A stretch of DNA of 64,000 nucleotides from Solicoccozyma terricola (Eukaryota; Basidiomycota; Tremellomycetes; Filobasidiales; Piskurozymaceae). The notes under the pieces are model-generated. The model saw only the letters and a program-made list of their open reading frames with translations, was not told the origin of the DNA and did no database searches. Location of the stretch: NCBI GenBank assembly GCA_001600875.1, contig BCLD01000012.1, positions 742,287 through 806,286 on the forward strand, written 5' to 3'. The position numbers and the translations under genes were made by a program. Of the stretch, positions 22,105 through 35,300 are shown piece after piece; position 1 is the stretch's first letter, and every line of letters begins with the position of its first letter.

Positions 22105-23341
22105 GTTGAGGAAGATGCTGAAACTTGAAACCTTGTTCCCCGGCAATCTAATCGATCGAACCAACTTTTGCTTGGGACCTGGAGCGTTGACGTCATGAAA
22201 GTAAACAACGGCACGTGGACGGGTGGCGAAAATCGGAGTAATAGATGGGCCTAGCGGCCTCGACTGTTGGTAAAAGCACTTGCGAAGCAATGTTTGTCGA
22301 ATCTCATCGTCTTAATTCCAATGACAATTCCTTCCCTTTTCATACAGACCTTTATATTTATCGCCAATTCGAATTGTGTTGTCGAATTCGAGATTCGAAC
22401 GAGATGTTCTAGGAGTCCCGCAGCGCTGTTGTTTGCGGCATATATACAGACTTCAAGAACGTGATAAGCGACGGGCAAGTGTTGTAAAGTGCACATCCAT
22501 TTTTCACAATGCTACGGTGAATATTGCAATCATGGATGGGGGAAGTTCGGCCAGTGCCAAAGAGCGATAACTGGTGAATATTGGGCACAGAACAGAAACG
22601 GCATGCAAGAACCTTGTTGATTGGCAGAGATATATCCCGATCAAGTCCTGCGGCCGGCATCTACCTGTGATGGTCATCTCGTATCGTTGATGTCTACTCG
22701 TGGTGACATGTCAGGTGAGGGGCAACCACATTGTTCTCGGTATACCCCATGACAATTGACCAAACAATGTTTGGTAAGATTGCCAACAAGAGGCCTCTAT
22801 TTTCGAGACATGTGTGGCAATTAAAGGTCTTTGTAGTAAAGTTAGAACAGGGATGGTTAGAACCCATGTGGTAAGAAAAAGCGTTTGGTAAGCGGTGGTG
22901 CAATGCGGGCATGGGAGACCACTGGAATGTCGACATGCGGGCTTGGAATGTCCGCATGGCAGATAAGAACTACCCGTGACCGGTACCCGGTAACGCCACG
23001 CTAGCCGACCCGGGCGCTTCCCGCTCTATATCCTTCGGCGATACCCGACGCGTCATCGAGAGTGACCCAGAAAATCCTCCGCCCCCGGCTCACGCACAGA
23101 CGCTCCAAGGCGCCCGCCCGCCTATCAAGTCTCTACTGCCGAGGGAGGATATCGCCGTCTTGAAAAAAATTGTCTGAATAAGAAAAACAAATTCAGTCAA
23201 ACTAAGCGAGCGAACGAGGGAGCGGGTGGTTGAGGTCTTTATAACGTCTGTAGCAGGTTGCGTCGTGGTCGTCATCTTAGCAGTGCAAAACATCATCCAC
23301 GTTCGTATTCACGCCACTCCTGTCAACCTTTTCGGAACGAC
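22105..23341. other. 1.2 kb divergent intergenic region
   Basis: This separates the starts of DUF1769 (minus) and the second MFS transporter (plus). I see no supported gene. Small structured patches occur: ATGCGGGC repeated at about 22903 and 22935, the second able to pair with CCGCAT at 22952-22957; TGGAATGTC twice (22923, 22944); and a GACCGGTACCCGGTAAC stretch near 22978. These could be factor sites for either gene. Confidence 0.45.
22212..22217. promoter_or_regulatory. CACGTG E-box upstream of DUF1769 gene
   Basis: CACGTG palindrome 108 bp upstream of the DUF1769 start codon, in context ACGGCACGTGGACG. Same spacing as boxes at other genes in the window. Confidence 0.4.
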
Positions 23342-25922
23342 ATGGCTAGTCCTAAGGTATTCACCACTGGCCTGAACCCATCGACACCATCCCCTGAATC
23401 CGGCGACGAGACTACTCTCGCTGAACAACCTCGATCTCGAATCCCATCAATGTCCGAATCGTCAGACAAGGCAGTTATCAACTCGCCACCAGAGAAGAGC
23501 ATGTCGCTAACATCAGTCAGCCATGCTCCAAAGGAACAATACCCAGGTTTCCGTGACCTCGCCAAGCAGCGTAGTAAACTGAGTACGCGGGAGGCAACAG
23601 AGGGTCGATCGAACAAGGAGATCATGACAGAGTTGAAGAGGGAGGCTTCGAGAGGTATTTCTCCTTATCCTGGAAACGGAACGCAGGAAGAGCCGTACAT
23701 TGTTGACTGGTAAGTTGACATTTTTGGAGCTCCACAAAAAATTCAGCCCCAAGTTCGCCACTGAACAACGTTTCGTATTCGTTTTGGTCCGCCACAGGCT
23801 ACCGGGAGAGAAGGCAAACCCATACAACTGGAACACCAAATTCAAATGGGTGTTCACAGTCACATGTGCCCTTGTCACTCTCTGTATTGCCTTTGCATCA
23901 AGTTGTTATTCTGGTGCTGCAACGTTCCTCGTAGCCGAATTTCACGTCTCAGAGGAGGTCGTGATTCTTGGTATCTCGCTTTACGTGAGTGCTCGTGTAG
24001 CCATGCAGTGCACGCACGGAATGAATGGGCAACCTGACTTGTTTTCACATTACATAACACTTTTAGGTCCTCGGATTTGGAGCTGGTCCATTGCTCTGGG
24101 CACCATTCTCGGAGATGAAGGGTCGAAGACTTCCATTCCTCGTGTCGTACCTCCCCTTCGCTCTGTTCAATCTTGGCGGTGCTCTTGCTAAAAACATCGA
24201 GACAATCATCATCACTCGTTTCTTCGCGGGTTTGTTTGGATCTAGCATGTTGACCAATGCTGGAGGTTGTATTGCGGATGTGTTCTCAGCAAAGGAGCGA
24301 GGTCTGGCTACTGCGTTGTTTTCTCTCGCTCCGTTCTTGGGTCCCGTCATGTGAGTGTCGGGGTTAGCAGCGTCTTACTGGAAACTTGCCTTCTGACTGA
24401 AACGCGGTCACGTTCTTTCCCCAACCAGTGGTCCAATCGTCGGTGGCTTCGCCGGTGAATCATACCTCGGCTGGCGATCAGTCTTCTACATCATGTTCAT
24501 CTTCGCGATGGTCATGTACGTTGTCGGTTTCTGCCTCCTTCCGGAATCATACGCTCCTGTCCTCGTTCGTCGAAGGGCTGCGGAGTTACAAGCTGCCTCA
24601 ACTGCAGAGGGTGGACCGATGCAGTATTATATCGGAAAATACGATCACAACAAGAAGAGTAACGCAGAGATTATCAAGATCAACTTGGTACGACCGTTCA
24701 AATTGTTGTTCCTCGAGCCGATCGTCTTGTTGTTGAGCATTTATGGTGAGTTTTCGGTTGTCATTCCACCTGCTGGCCATCGCGAATATATTTTTACTCA
24801 CGTCGGATGGCTGTATCATCCGCAGTCGCAATCATCTACGGTACCCTCTACCTGTTTTTCACTGCGTGAGTAGTCGATCGCCTGATGAGGAATACGTGCC
24901 CTATACTCATACTCTCATTCCCTCCACCATAGCTTCCCGATCGTTTTCCAAAGCCCCAAGCCTTTGGGATACGGCTGGTCTCCAGGAATCGGTGGTCTGT
25001 CGTTCATTGGAGTCGGTATTGGAATGCTTTTGGGTACCGCCTTGACCCCGATCTCCAATCGGATTTACAACAACGCCGCCAAGAAGTCTAGTACAGGTCG
25101 TGCGCCACCCGAGGCTAGGTTGCCTATGGCATGCGTCGGTGCCTGTCTTCTACCGATCGGTTTGTTCTGGTTCGCGTGGACATCGCAATCATCTATCTTT
25201 TGGCTGGCTCCTATCGCTGCTGGGGCGCCTTTCGGCATGGGAATGCTTCTTGGTGAGTGTGAGGGCGCCAGCTGTCCCAAGGAAAACATGTCTGACACCA
25301 TCATCGTCTTCTTAGTCTTCACCGCCGTCATCTCTTATCTCATCGACTCTTATTTGCTGTTCGCTGCCTCGGCATTGGCCGCTAACGCCGTCCTCCGATC
25401 CCTTCTTGGTGCCATCTTCCCATTGGTGAGTCAGGAATTGGAACATCTGAAAGTTGCCAGCAGCAACGCGGCTAACTGGTGATATCGTCCTGCTCCTAGT
25501 TTTCCACCTACATGTACAGGAATCTCGGACACCAGTGGGCTTCAACCCTGGTCGCCTTCCTTTCACTCATCTGCGTCCCCATGCCTTTCGCTTTCTACTT
25601 CTACGGCGCCAAGATCAGGGCTCGATCCAAGTTCGCCCCCAACTACCCTTTGGCCACACCACCGACGGCTAGCCCTGCTGCAGGCGCCACCGCCACGGCC
25701 AACACCACCGAGACTACTGAAACAATCGCTGAGCTCAACCGGATAACATCCATTCAAAGCCGAAGACAACATGCGATGATCAAGGAGCCTCAACCGAAAG
25801 TGGATGATGCGCTTGAGCCGGAGTATGCATACAATGCTGGAGAGGAGGAGAGTACGATAATGGCACCGAAGGAGTTGGCGGGTATCGAAGAGGAGGACAC
25901 GACGGGTCACAAGGCCGTCTAA
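23342..25922 (+). CDS. Major facilitator superfamily multidrug-type transporter
   Basis: Predicted plasma-membrane exporter, DHA1 family. Exons: 23342-23709, 23798-23984, 24067-24350, 24429-24745, 24826-24865, 24933-25252, 25316-25425 and 25500-25922 (2049 nt, 682 aa). The first 120 residues are a Ser/Pro/Glu-rich cytosolic tail, then NPYNWNTKFKWVFTVTCALV begins helix 1. Motif A is GPLLWAPFSEMKGRRLPFL. The RFFAGLFGSSMLTNAGGCIA segment and APFLGPVIGPIVGGF (antiporter motif C) are clear. The second half shows GYGWSPGIGGLSFIGVGIG and AALAANAVLRSLLGA-type helices, ending FSTYMYRNLGHQWASTLVAF. The C-terminal 90 residues are hydrophilic. It is not a recent duplicate of the transporter at 12106; exon layout and sequence differ throughout. 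Substrate unknown. Confidence 0.9.
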
Positions 25923-26595
25923 AGGAGAAGGAAGGAGGTCAAGAGGATTTATTGATTACGACGATCACGGACATCATTCACCCTTTCATTTTAGACTTTA
26001 GATGCGACTACCACGAACTGCATAGATAATTAATTCAACTACTAATGGCATGAACTCTGTATATGACTACATTTGCATATGTGCGCTAAATGAGGCTATA
26101 TGCAGGCTGATTGTTCCAGTTGAGATAGGCAGGCTGCACTGCACTGCCCCCCCCCCCCCCCGCGGCCCCGCGGCCTCCCCTCTCTGAAAAAGGAGTGTTG
26201 TCATTGTCCATGACCCCAGTACATTGCTGATATTCTGGGGTGATGGGTGGCTCGACATATTTATTTTTGCCACCGACGACTGGCTCACGTGACTTGATTG
26301 GCGGTCTGATGTCAACAAAGCAGTGGTCCAGCCTGGATGGATGATGGGAGCACTCACACACCGTCTTCAGCATCATCGAGCAGCTTCTCTACACCAAGAG
26401 AGCTCGACATCGTGACCACCAGCGCCCGCTTAGTAAGGTGTTTCCCCGGTTCATGACGGTCGCAGCTATATCTTTGAGCTAATCTGGATTTCATCCGGTG
26501 AGTAGTGGGGGAATGTTGATTGATGTTCTCGCTCCTTCGCAAAACAACCCATTCGTCGAATTACCACTGATTGTTCTTCTCGACACCAGCCCATC
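25923..26595. other. Intergenic region upstream of Bud4-like gene
   Basis: 673 bp holding the transporter 3' region and the Bud4 promoter. It contains a poly-C run (about 26147-26161) followed by CGCGGCCCCGCGGCC, and a CACGTG box at 26286. No gene seen. Confidence 0.5.
26286..26291. promoter_or_regulatory. CACGTG E-box upstream of Bud4-like gene
   Basis: CACGTG palindrome in GCTCACGTGACTT, about 305 bp upstream of the Bud4-like start. It is further from the ATG than the other boxes. Confidence 0.3.
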
Positions 26596-29500
26596 ATGGC
26601 CGAATCATCGTCTCCCCTACCTCTAGTTAGTAGTCCTTCTACTCGGCTCTTTCCAGCGCCAGGATCCACAGCCAGGACACCCACCCGACCCCATCATGAT
26701 CGAGCGGCACAGGAAATCCTGACATCCTCGATCAAAGGTTGGAACCCACTTCAACTCAACAAACGAATCGAATCACCTACCAAGCCGAGTAACAAGTCCG
26801 ATAGTCCATCCAACATGTCAAATGCGTCGTCTGCCGGTCCTCGTCGTACGAGCTCCTCGTTCAAGCACGTCAAATCAAACTCCCTCGTCTCCAACTCGGT
26901 CTTCAAATCTCCAGCTGCTCCCACTGAAAACACTCAACACCTTCATTCTACGAAACATCTTAGCTTTGTGGACGGGAAGATGTCCGCGTCGAATAGCTCC
27001 AACTCCCTACCTCACAGCGCATCGAGCGGGAGCATTGGTCTCGGTATCTCAGCTGCGCAGAGTAGAACTCCTACTTCAGGATCCCGCAAAACCTCGTCGA
27101 GCAAGCCAAACACTCCATCCAGTAGCCGTCGTGTCTCTAACGGCATCGAGCGTAAAGTATCCGGAGGAGCTTTGTCCGCTCTCGATCACTCACCAGACAA
27201 CGCAGACACCAACTCACCAGATGTCCGCTCCAATTCAGCTCGAAAGCCTAGACAATCGATGGGTTTTAAAGGTTTAGCGAAAGGTGGTCTCGTAACGAAA
27301 AGCCCGTTCTTGCAGCAAGATGAAGATAGGAAGTCGCCGGAGAAGCTCGGATCGCCGATCAGGCTAGGTGGATCGCCTGGTCGTTCTGCACTAGAAAGTG
27401 GATCTCCGAACAAGTCAACTCCGCCTAGGTTCAGCGGTTCTCCAGCTCGCTTCTCTTCGCCATCTGCGCCGGCGAAGGGTGACGTATTCACTCTACCGAC
27501 TACCGTCAACGCGGTGCCAGCTCTGAAAACCACTGCTCAACTCTCTTCAAGCCCGTACCGTCAGAGTCCACTCTCAGCTAATACCATCACCCGTTCCGAG
27601 CCAAAGATCGAAGTGACGCAACAATCCAATTCGCCGAATGTGCTTCCCTTTCCTCGCGCCGACGAATCTCCATCACCCACTAATACTCCCGTTCGTGGTC
27701 TTGGCCAAGCTCGCGACGTTGCTACACCTACGCCCACTCCCTCCAAGTCCTCCATCACACAACGTCGTCTCCGTGGACCTCGTCTAAGTGGTGGTCTTGA
27801 AAGTCCAGGTGATCGCAAGCAAAAAACCGTGACCTTCCGTGACGGACCCGTCGATGTCAAGGAGTTTGATAGGGAGTCGGTTACAGACGACGGCAGTGAA
27901 GCCAGGTATGAAAGCGAGGACGAGAGCGACGACCACGGCGGGATACAAGTCGGCGGTTTCTCTTCTCATCATCATGCCGATGGTAATAGCGGTGGCATGT
28001 CGGTTCTGGACGATAGCGAAGACGGGCATTCCAACTATGATCAAGGTGGGGCGGAGGAGAGTACGACGGCCAATTTCATCGACTCGCTGGTCGAAGACGG
28101 ATATTTTTCGCCACCGACCCTGGACACGCCTAAGATGGGCACTCCTGACGTCGATGATATGCACAACCTTCATGAACAGTTCGAAATGCCCCGTCTCGAT
28201 ACACCATCGCTTGGAGGATCTATATCAGCTACTCCAATTCACGAGGACATGCCATTCCCAATGCCGCCGGTTCGTGAAGAAATCGACGAGTACGGCATTC
28301 CGTACGGCAGGACGCACCACGCCGAGCGAGCAGCTGCAGCTCATGCGGTAGAACCAAAGTCCTCAGCGCATGCCCCTCAGCCAGCTCTTCCACGAGAAGG
28401 AGCATCATCTGGAGAGCCTATGCTTCGCTCCGCCAATGCCGTCGAGCCGTCCTTACAAGGTGTCGCTGCTCCGCAAAAAGATTCGACGGGGCCTCATGCT
28501 CATCAGCAAGGATCGTTCATCGATCCATTCATCAGCATTCAGACCGCCACCAAGGTATACACTAGCAGTACGAGCAGTACCTCTCATTCGGAACAACGAC
28601 AGGAAGGCGGCGCTCCTCTCGGGCGCACCAGCCATATAGAACGAGCTAAGGTGGCCCGTTTGGTCGCTACGCAAAGGCTTGGTCTCGGCATGCCTCAGCG
28701 ACCGGTCATCCCTAACTTCATGGAGAGTAACGATGACGTCTCAGAAGATGGAAGCTATCAATTTGAGGAGAGTGACGATGATGAAGACTACTCGGCCGTT
28801 CAGGAAGAAAAGGGCGCCAGGATTCGGGAAGTCAATCGCCAGAGCTCTCTCGATTCCGTACCCGGTACGGTCGAGCCTCAGCGTCAGATCTCCGATGCCA
28901 GTGAACAACACTACGACACGGTGTCCCACCGCTCATCCTACATCGCCACTTCAGTCTTAAGTCCCGTCGGCACACCATCATCTCGGCGGAGTCTCCCGAA
29001 ACCGCCTCGTCCTCAACAAATTGACATCCCGGAGCCGGTCGACGTCCATGCTTCGTCTCCGGAATATGAAAGCAATGCAGTGGTAAATCTTGTGCTCCGG
29101 GTGATATCTCTTTAGCAACGCTAATTCATTTCCACTCACAGGAGAAGCCGAGCCGGTTCAATCTGGCTCTTCCATTCTCTCTCCCAAGTATCAGCCACAT
29201 AAGCCCTCTCTTCAACTCGTCTGCATTTGCAGAGCCGTCCTCGGACTTGCAAGAGAATGATCTCAAGGAAGAGCGTCCACAAACACCTCCCAACGCGTTA
29301 AATATGCCGGCACAGATCGTTTCGCCGACTCGCATCCCCGACTTCGACTTTGAAAGCCACCAAGACCATGCCTTTGGAGATATTAGCGCAGAGTTGTCGG
29401 CCTCCCAGGCATTCAAGATGGTCGAGGATGCTCTTCCGCCTTTGGTGTCAGATAGCGTACTCTCCTCGCCTATCGGGGAAGCCCTGTCCCCAGCTTCTCG

Positions 29501-32118
29501 TCCATCGTCAGGCGAGAGTCAGAGTGCCACGACGGGTGGCACTACCGGTCGCATCCGCCAGCGAATTTCTAGGGACATGATCAGGCAAAAGTTGGAAGTG
29601 CGGAAGGCGCAGGGTGAGGGCAGGTTTGAGGAATCCACGCAGACCAGCGACGCTAGTGGTGCTGTAGGAGATTTATCGATGATTTCGGTCGCCGAAAACA
29701 ACCTGATATCTTCAGAGAAACAGCTACCGCCACCCCCAACAAATTGGATGGCGCCAACTACGAACGAGCGACCTTCGTCAACGTTGTCCGACAAGGAACG
29801 ACCCAAAATGAAATCAAGGGAGCACACAAAATCCGCACAGGAGGTTCTTCAACAAGCTCAGCGAGAGGGCAATATTCACGACCCGAAAAGTGCATTGGAT
29901 CGACTGGTTTCAGACTTCTCGGCCGCCTCCATCAATGACTCTGGGAGATCGACAGGAGCTCCTGTCAGAGCTACCTTCTCAACTTCCATGGCAAACCCGA
30001 AGATGGTTTCCGATCAGACACCGGCCGCTGCGAAGCGAGTGTCTTCTCTCAGACCATCCGAGCAGGATGGCGATAAAACTCCGACACAAGAAGCTCCTTC
30101 CACTCCCGTCAAAGACCGCACTCCTGGCCGCAGGGCACCTAGCATGACTAAGGTGGAATCAACATCGAAACCAAGGCGTAAGAGAAGTTTGAGTGCGAGT
30201 GAAGCTCGTCAACGTGGACAAGGGGTAGGTGACTGCGCTTCTGAGGGAATGATCTGAACTGACATGTCGCACTGATGATCAGGCAAACCGTATGTCAATG
30301 ACGTTGGACCTCATCAAAATAAACGACGATCGATCGATAATGAATGCCATTGAGGATGAAATGGAGCACATCGCATCGGATGTGAGTCAAGTAAGATTAT
30401 CTATTCACACGCTTATTGCTAAACTAGAAGCATAACCAGCGACCCTATCGTATCCGAGAGCAGCGACAGAAGATCATAGCGCGATCAGACGACAAAGTCA
30501 ATCACAATGGAGCAGGCGATCTGGACACTGGACGAGCCTGGCGACAGTTGAGAAGGCCGTCGGACATCGTGAGTCGATTTTCGTTTGGTTTTTTTCTGAT
30601 CTATGTTGACAAGACATGCAACAGAACCAATACGCAGAGGAACTGCGGGCGATGAAAGCCAAGACGAGCGTGTCCGGCAAGTTTGGGACGATCTTTGTCA
30701 AGGGTAAGTCAGCCAAGCGAAACTGCGTGCCGTTTGACTGAGCCTGTCGTTGTCTCACAGTCCTCGGCATCGAGTCTCTTAACATGCCTATGCCAAGCCA
30801 GCCGACTGCTTTCTGCATTACACTCGACAACGGCATAGACTACATTCGCACGAACTATGCAACCCTAACGGAGGGAGCAAGGGTGAATCAGGAATTCGCT
30901 CTGTAAGTTATCTCTCCCTATTGCCCTCTAGCTGTATATGGATTTTACTGAACAGATTCTTGTCGACTCAGCGTCGAGCACGCCAACTTTGAGTTTGCCC
31001 TCGGATTGGAGATTCGCCGCGATCCTCATATCATCAAGATGGTACATGATAATATGCACCAAGGTGCTACGCCTTCGAACGCGGATACAGCATCCGTCTC
31101 CTCTACCAGGAGCCATGGTTTCAAGAGCCTATTCTCCAGTCCTCGCAAGGCGTCAAAAGCTCCACTACGCCAACTGCAAGCAAGCGAGCCTGTCAAAGTG
31201 GAAGACAATATTTGCCGGTACTTTGGCACTGGAGACTCGACAATCGCCCGGACCCATATCGCGTTTAATCCCATCGCCAAGGAGTGTGATGCCAGAATCC
31301 TCGAAATTCGATATCCTATGTATGGTCTGCGAAAGACGCAAGCTATGGCGTCAATCTTGCGCAAGCCGGCTGTCGAGGGCCTTCCACCACCGCCAGCTCC
31401 GGTGCCAGAGAAAAAGCTCCTTGCGAAGATTACTCTGCAGATCTTCCGCTTGCCACCATTGCCCGGCCTCTCGCACGACCAGCTGCCACAAAGCATTGAC
31501 GACTGCTTGCGAGGTATGAGGCACCACACCTGGCACGAGCAAGAGCATCTCGAGGGCATATTGACTCAGCGAGGCGGGGATTGCGTAGTGAGTAGTTCTG
31601 ATGCTTGGCCCCACACACACGCCAGCTGACAAGCCGTTGTCTTCAAGGTCCCTCGACGTCGTCCGTTCCGACTCTTGGGCAGCACCTTGATCGCTGCCAA
31701 CCCAGTTACCAAGAAAGAGGTGTTTTCAGTCGACCTTCGACAGCTTAAGCTCGCCGAGGACAACAACACTGCCGATCATGCTGCCCGGGAAGATGAAGAC
31801 GGCATCTCCCCTATGCCACGCTCGTTCCGCCTTGTCTTTAAGAATGACGATGACATTTTCTTCTCCGCGGACTCTGAGACAGAAAAGCAGAAATGGTAAG
31901 TCCAATGCGTTATTGTCTCGGCGAGCATACACTCACTCCTATTCCACCTCCACAGGCTCGCCGCATTCACTAGTCTTGTCCTTCGAGGCATTCCGTCGAA
32001 TCCTCTTTGGGCCGAGGTGCTCGCATCTCAACAGCGCAGGATTAGCGACAAGGCAAGGCAGAGCACCGTTTCAAGCGGTAGCACTGTGTCTGGAGGTAGC
32101 AAGCACTCGGAATCTTGA
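26596..32118 (+). CDS. BUD4: Bud4/anillin-like protein with PH domain
   Basis: Predicted cortical scaffold at the bud neck or septum that links septins and membrane. Exons: 26596-29082, 29142-30224, 30283-30381, 30440-30568, 30625-30703, 30761-30902, 30972-31587, 31648-31895 and 31956-32118 (5046 nt, 1681 aa). The first 1200 residues are disordered, rich in Ser/Pro with many SP and TP sites and acidic patches. An anillin-homology region follows: KFGTIFVKVLGIESLNMPMP, FCITLDNGIDYIRTNY, and ADARILEIRYPMYG-like text with KITLQIFRLPPLPG. The C-terminal PH domain spans about residues 1535-1655: PRRRPFRLLGSTLIAANPVT, SFRLVFKNDDDIFFSADSET, ending with the conserved Trp in EKQKWLAAFTSLVLRG. Arrangement and length fit fungal Bud4. 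For intron 3 the donor could also lie 9 nt later, adding three residues. Confidence 0.88.
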
Positions 32119-32346
32119 TCGCCCTGACAACCCCTATGGACGATGGAAGCTGGACTTTTCCTTCTCCCCATTTCTGTTTCGCTCATGTATATTATTAATG
32201 CAGCGCTTGATTCCCTTACCTAAATTTACGATATCTCCCACCCTTGTTAACGCATCACCAATTTATGAATCGATTTGTTGCAAAAAGATAGTTAGCAAAA
32301 TTCTTTTCATCTACATGCGATCATATTATATCAATTACAACCTTAT

Positions 32347-35300
32347 TCACGTTGAAAGATATCCAACCTCAAAGTCCTGGGGAAATATTTTCTCAAAAAT
32401 GTGGGCGTTCTCGGTTACCTCGAACGAAGGCAAGGGTCCCGCGGAACAGTCTCCATGACGGATGGCCTCATCTCTACGACCAGCTTCTGCTTTCCATCCT
32501 CGATGTAAGGCCCCACAGATATTCTTGAGCCCAAAGAGAAACCCAAGGTCAGGGTTTGAAGAATGCTTTGGTGGGAAGCGTGCATGTGGCAGTCCGGTCT
32601 TTGGATCAGTCACAGCAGAGTATCCTTTACCGAGCTCCGACTGGTCCTCGTTGGGTAGGGGTGGCAAGAAGTCATGACCTGTCGTGGTATGCGCAAAGTC
32701 GACGATACGAATATTGACCTCTCCACGCTTGCGACGCAGATCGCGGTCTGGCCGACCACCCTCCCTTGTTCTATGAGCATCCGCACTGCGGCTCCTTCGC
32801 ACCGGCGCTCCGGGTTCCTCGTCATATCCCTTGGATCGAGAGGGTAAGTGTCGGTGTGCGGAGTAGTCTTCGGCCTCCCCAATTGTACCTGGTTGACTAC
32901 CCGGCGAGGTGGACAAGTATTGAGTCTGTACTGTCTCTTCGCCATCGTAAATGAAGAGGAGACTGCAGCCGTAAAAGCGGAAACCATGAAGCGTGGCAAC
33001 GATCGCTGCCAAGTTGTGTAGATCTTGCAACATGCCTGGGATGTGCTCAGCCAGCAAGCGATTACCGTCATCAAGGAAAGAATTGAGGACATCGTCAAAC
33101 TCTTCCGGCTTGACCTCTCGTCCCTTGTACTTGTTCTGCGAAACAAAGTCCTGACGCGCGTTGTTCCAGACCTGTACAGTTTGAATTTGAAGTCAGTTGA
33201 CGCACAACAACGATATTTAACGGAAAGACTCACTTGCATGCCGCAGAACCGCACGCCTAGCGGCCGACTAGTCGTTCGATCGCACTTCTTACGCTGACTC
33301 TTCTTCTTCAACGGAGTCGCGTCACAGCCGTACTGCCTTGTACCCATTTTGAGATCTAGTACACATGGTCGCCTGAGACGTCCAGTGAGGTCTTCCATGA
33401 AGATAAAGTACTCCTGTCGTGTTACATTATCCGCTTTGGTTGTAGACACGAGAGATGGCGAGGACAAGGTTGGTGGGGTAACTGCATAGGCTGATGACAG
33501 CCTGCTTTGATTAGGATACGATGATGGGAAAGCAACTGGAAAGATTGCCCGGCATGTTAGCACGTTGAATGATAGATCTCCACCATGTGACCCACCTGTA
33601 TTGACAACGTTCTCCGTGCCAACCTCTGCATCCATGTTGAACATCGCTCTGTCTTCACTGTCGTCTCGGCGCTGTCGGTCATTGTTCTGAGCCACGGCGG
33701 AGTGTGACATCGAGATCGACTGACGTCCCAGGTCAGTCATCGTGACCTCGCTCTGGATTCTGCGCAATGGTCCGTCGTAATCTGCGGATATTCCTTGAGC
33801 TGCACTGTGGTCCGAGGACTGAGTGCTGAAGCTTCCGCGATGGCGACGTGCTTGACGACCGCGACGTTGGTGGCACCATGTCTGTTCCAGAGGAGCGAGA
33901 GAGTCCTCCGCATCACCTTCTTCCGTCTCTTCGTACTGCTGTAATGCAGACCCCTGAGATCGAGTCAGCGCTCTTCCGTTCTTGCGCATTTTTCGCATGA
34001 CAGTCGCGAAAATATGATCTTTCAGTTTGGTGTTCACCGTAGTGGCGCCGGTTCCTCCACAGATCGAATGCTGGGTAAAAGGCAGTAAAGACCCTGTATT
34101 TTGTAGTTGCCGCTGGTGCGTCGCGAGCGTCGGACTCGAGTTAGCATGGTGAAGTCGAGGAGGATCGGACAGGGAGGGCATGGGTGTGACTGGCGAGCCA
34201 ACGTATGTGGCGCCGTCGCTTTGCCTGGACGCCACCGAGGTGCGCCTTGGGAACGTATGATATTGATTGCCGGGTGAAAAGGACGTCGGGAACATGTCAG
34301 GGGAGATCGGGGTGTGGCCCCCAGACGTCGAAAGAGCGCGAAGATCGCCCTCGGAATCATTACCGTTCCGCGCAATACGTCCGCGATTGCGGCTTGATTT
34401 ATGGCGAGTTCCGGTGAACAGCCAGTCCGGTACGACGTGCCGATTGTAAGTGAGCGAGACCTCAGGTATCTCCGAGTCGGGTTCAAGATCGTTATCCACG
34501 CTTGGAGCTGGCGGAGATTGTCCGTTGGTGATGATGGTTGAGGTTCCTCCACTTGGAAACGAGGTTAGTGAACGGCCATCATACGGTGTTTCAAGGGCCG
34601 GTTTTGCTGGTTGGCGTCTGTAGCTGACCAGCATGACTCCCAGGTACCGAGGAATGAAAGATAGCAACTTGGGTGCGAGTTCCTCAACAGCCTCGTAGAA
34701 CAGGTTTTCCCTGCTGACGAGGGGCTGCACGAAATAAAATCATCAGAAAAGATCCCTCTCGTAAATACGGAGCCACGACTAATGATCGCTTACCTTGCAA
34801 ACCGCTCTCCTCGAAAATTTGTAAATCTCACTGTGACCTCCAACCTTGTGATGGAAAGGTTCGAGAGGAATTGTCATCCGCTGGTTGACGCCTTCAGTAA
34901 TCTCGCTCGGGGTAAGAGTTCGAGCGACTTTATTGACTGGGGTAGCTAAACCTTTCGACCCCTCTTCCTCTGGTACCATGTTGAGATGCTGTTGCAGAGC
35001 CGCAGGTAAATTTTGAAATTTTTGAACGGCATGTTCCTGATCGGTCTCTAAGCCGCTGTCCTGGCGCGACGAGCCTATGCTGGTAGCCCAGGAAGACTCG
35101 CTTGTCCAGCCGCTATCTTCGTCATGTCCTCCTTCCGATGCCGAAGCATGTCGACTTCTGAAGTGGTAGGTTGGAGACGATGTTCTTGGAGGAGATGGGG
35201 CGATGGCGACCGGTGGGGAGGAGATGAAATCAGAGAGACCCGGCTTATTGACGAAGGATGATTGTGAGATCTCTTCAGAGGCACCGAAGCCTTCCTCGTC

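Noticed and set aside
23342..25922. The two MFS genes as a tandem or recent duplication
   Set aside because: They are 8 kb apart, share only family motifs, and differ in exon positions and in N-terminal and central-loop sequence.
34034..34552. 172-codon minus-strand frame inside Kcs1
   Set aside because: Lies in another frame of a Kcs1 exon that joins in phase and encodes the family's disordered insert.
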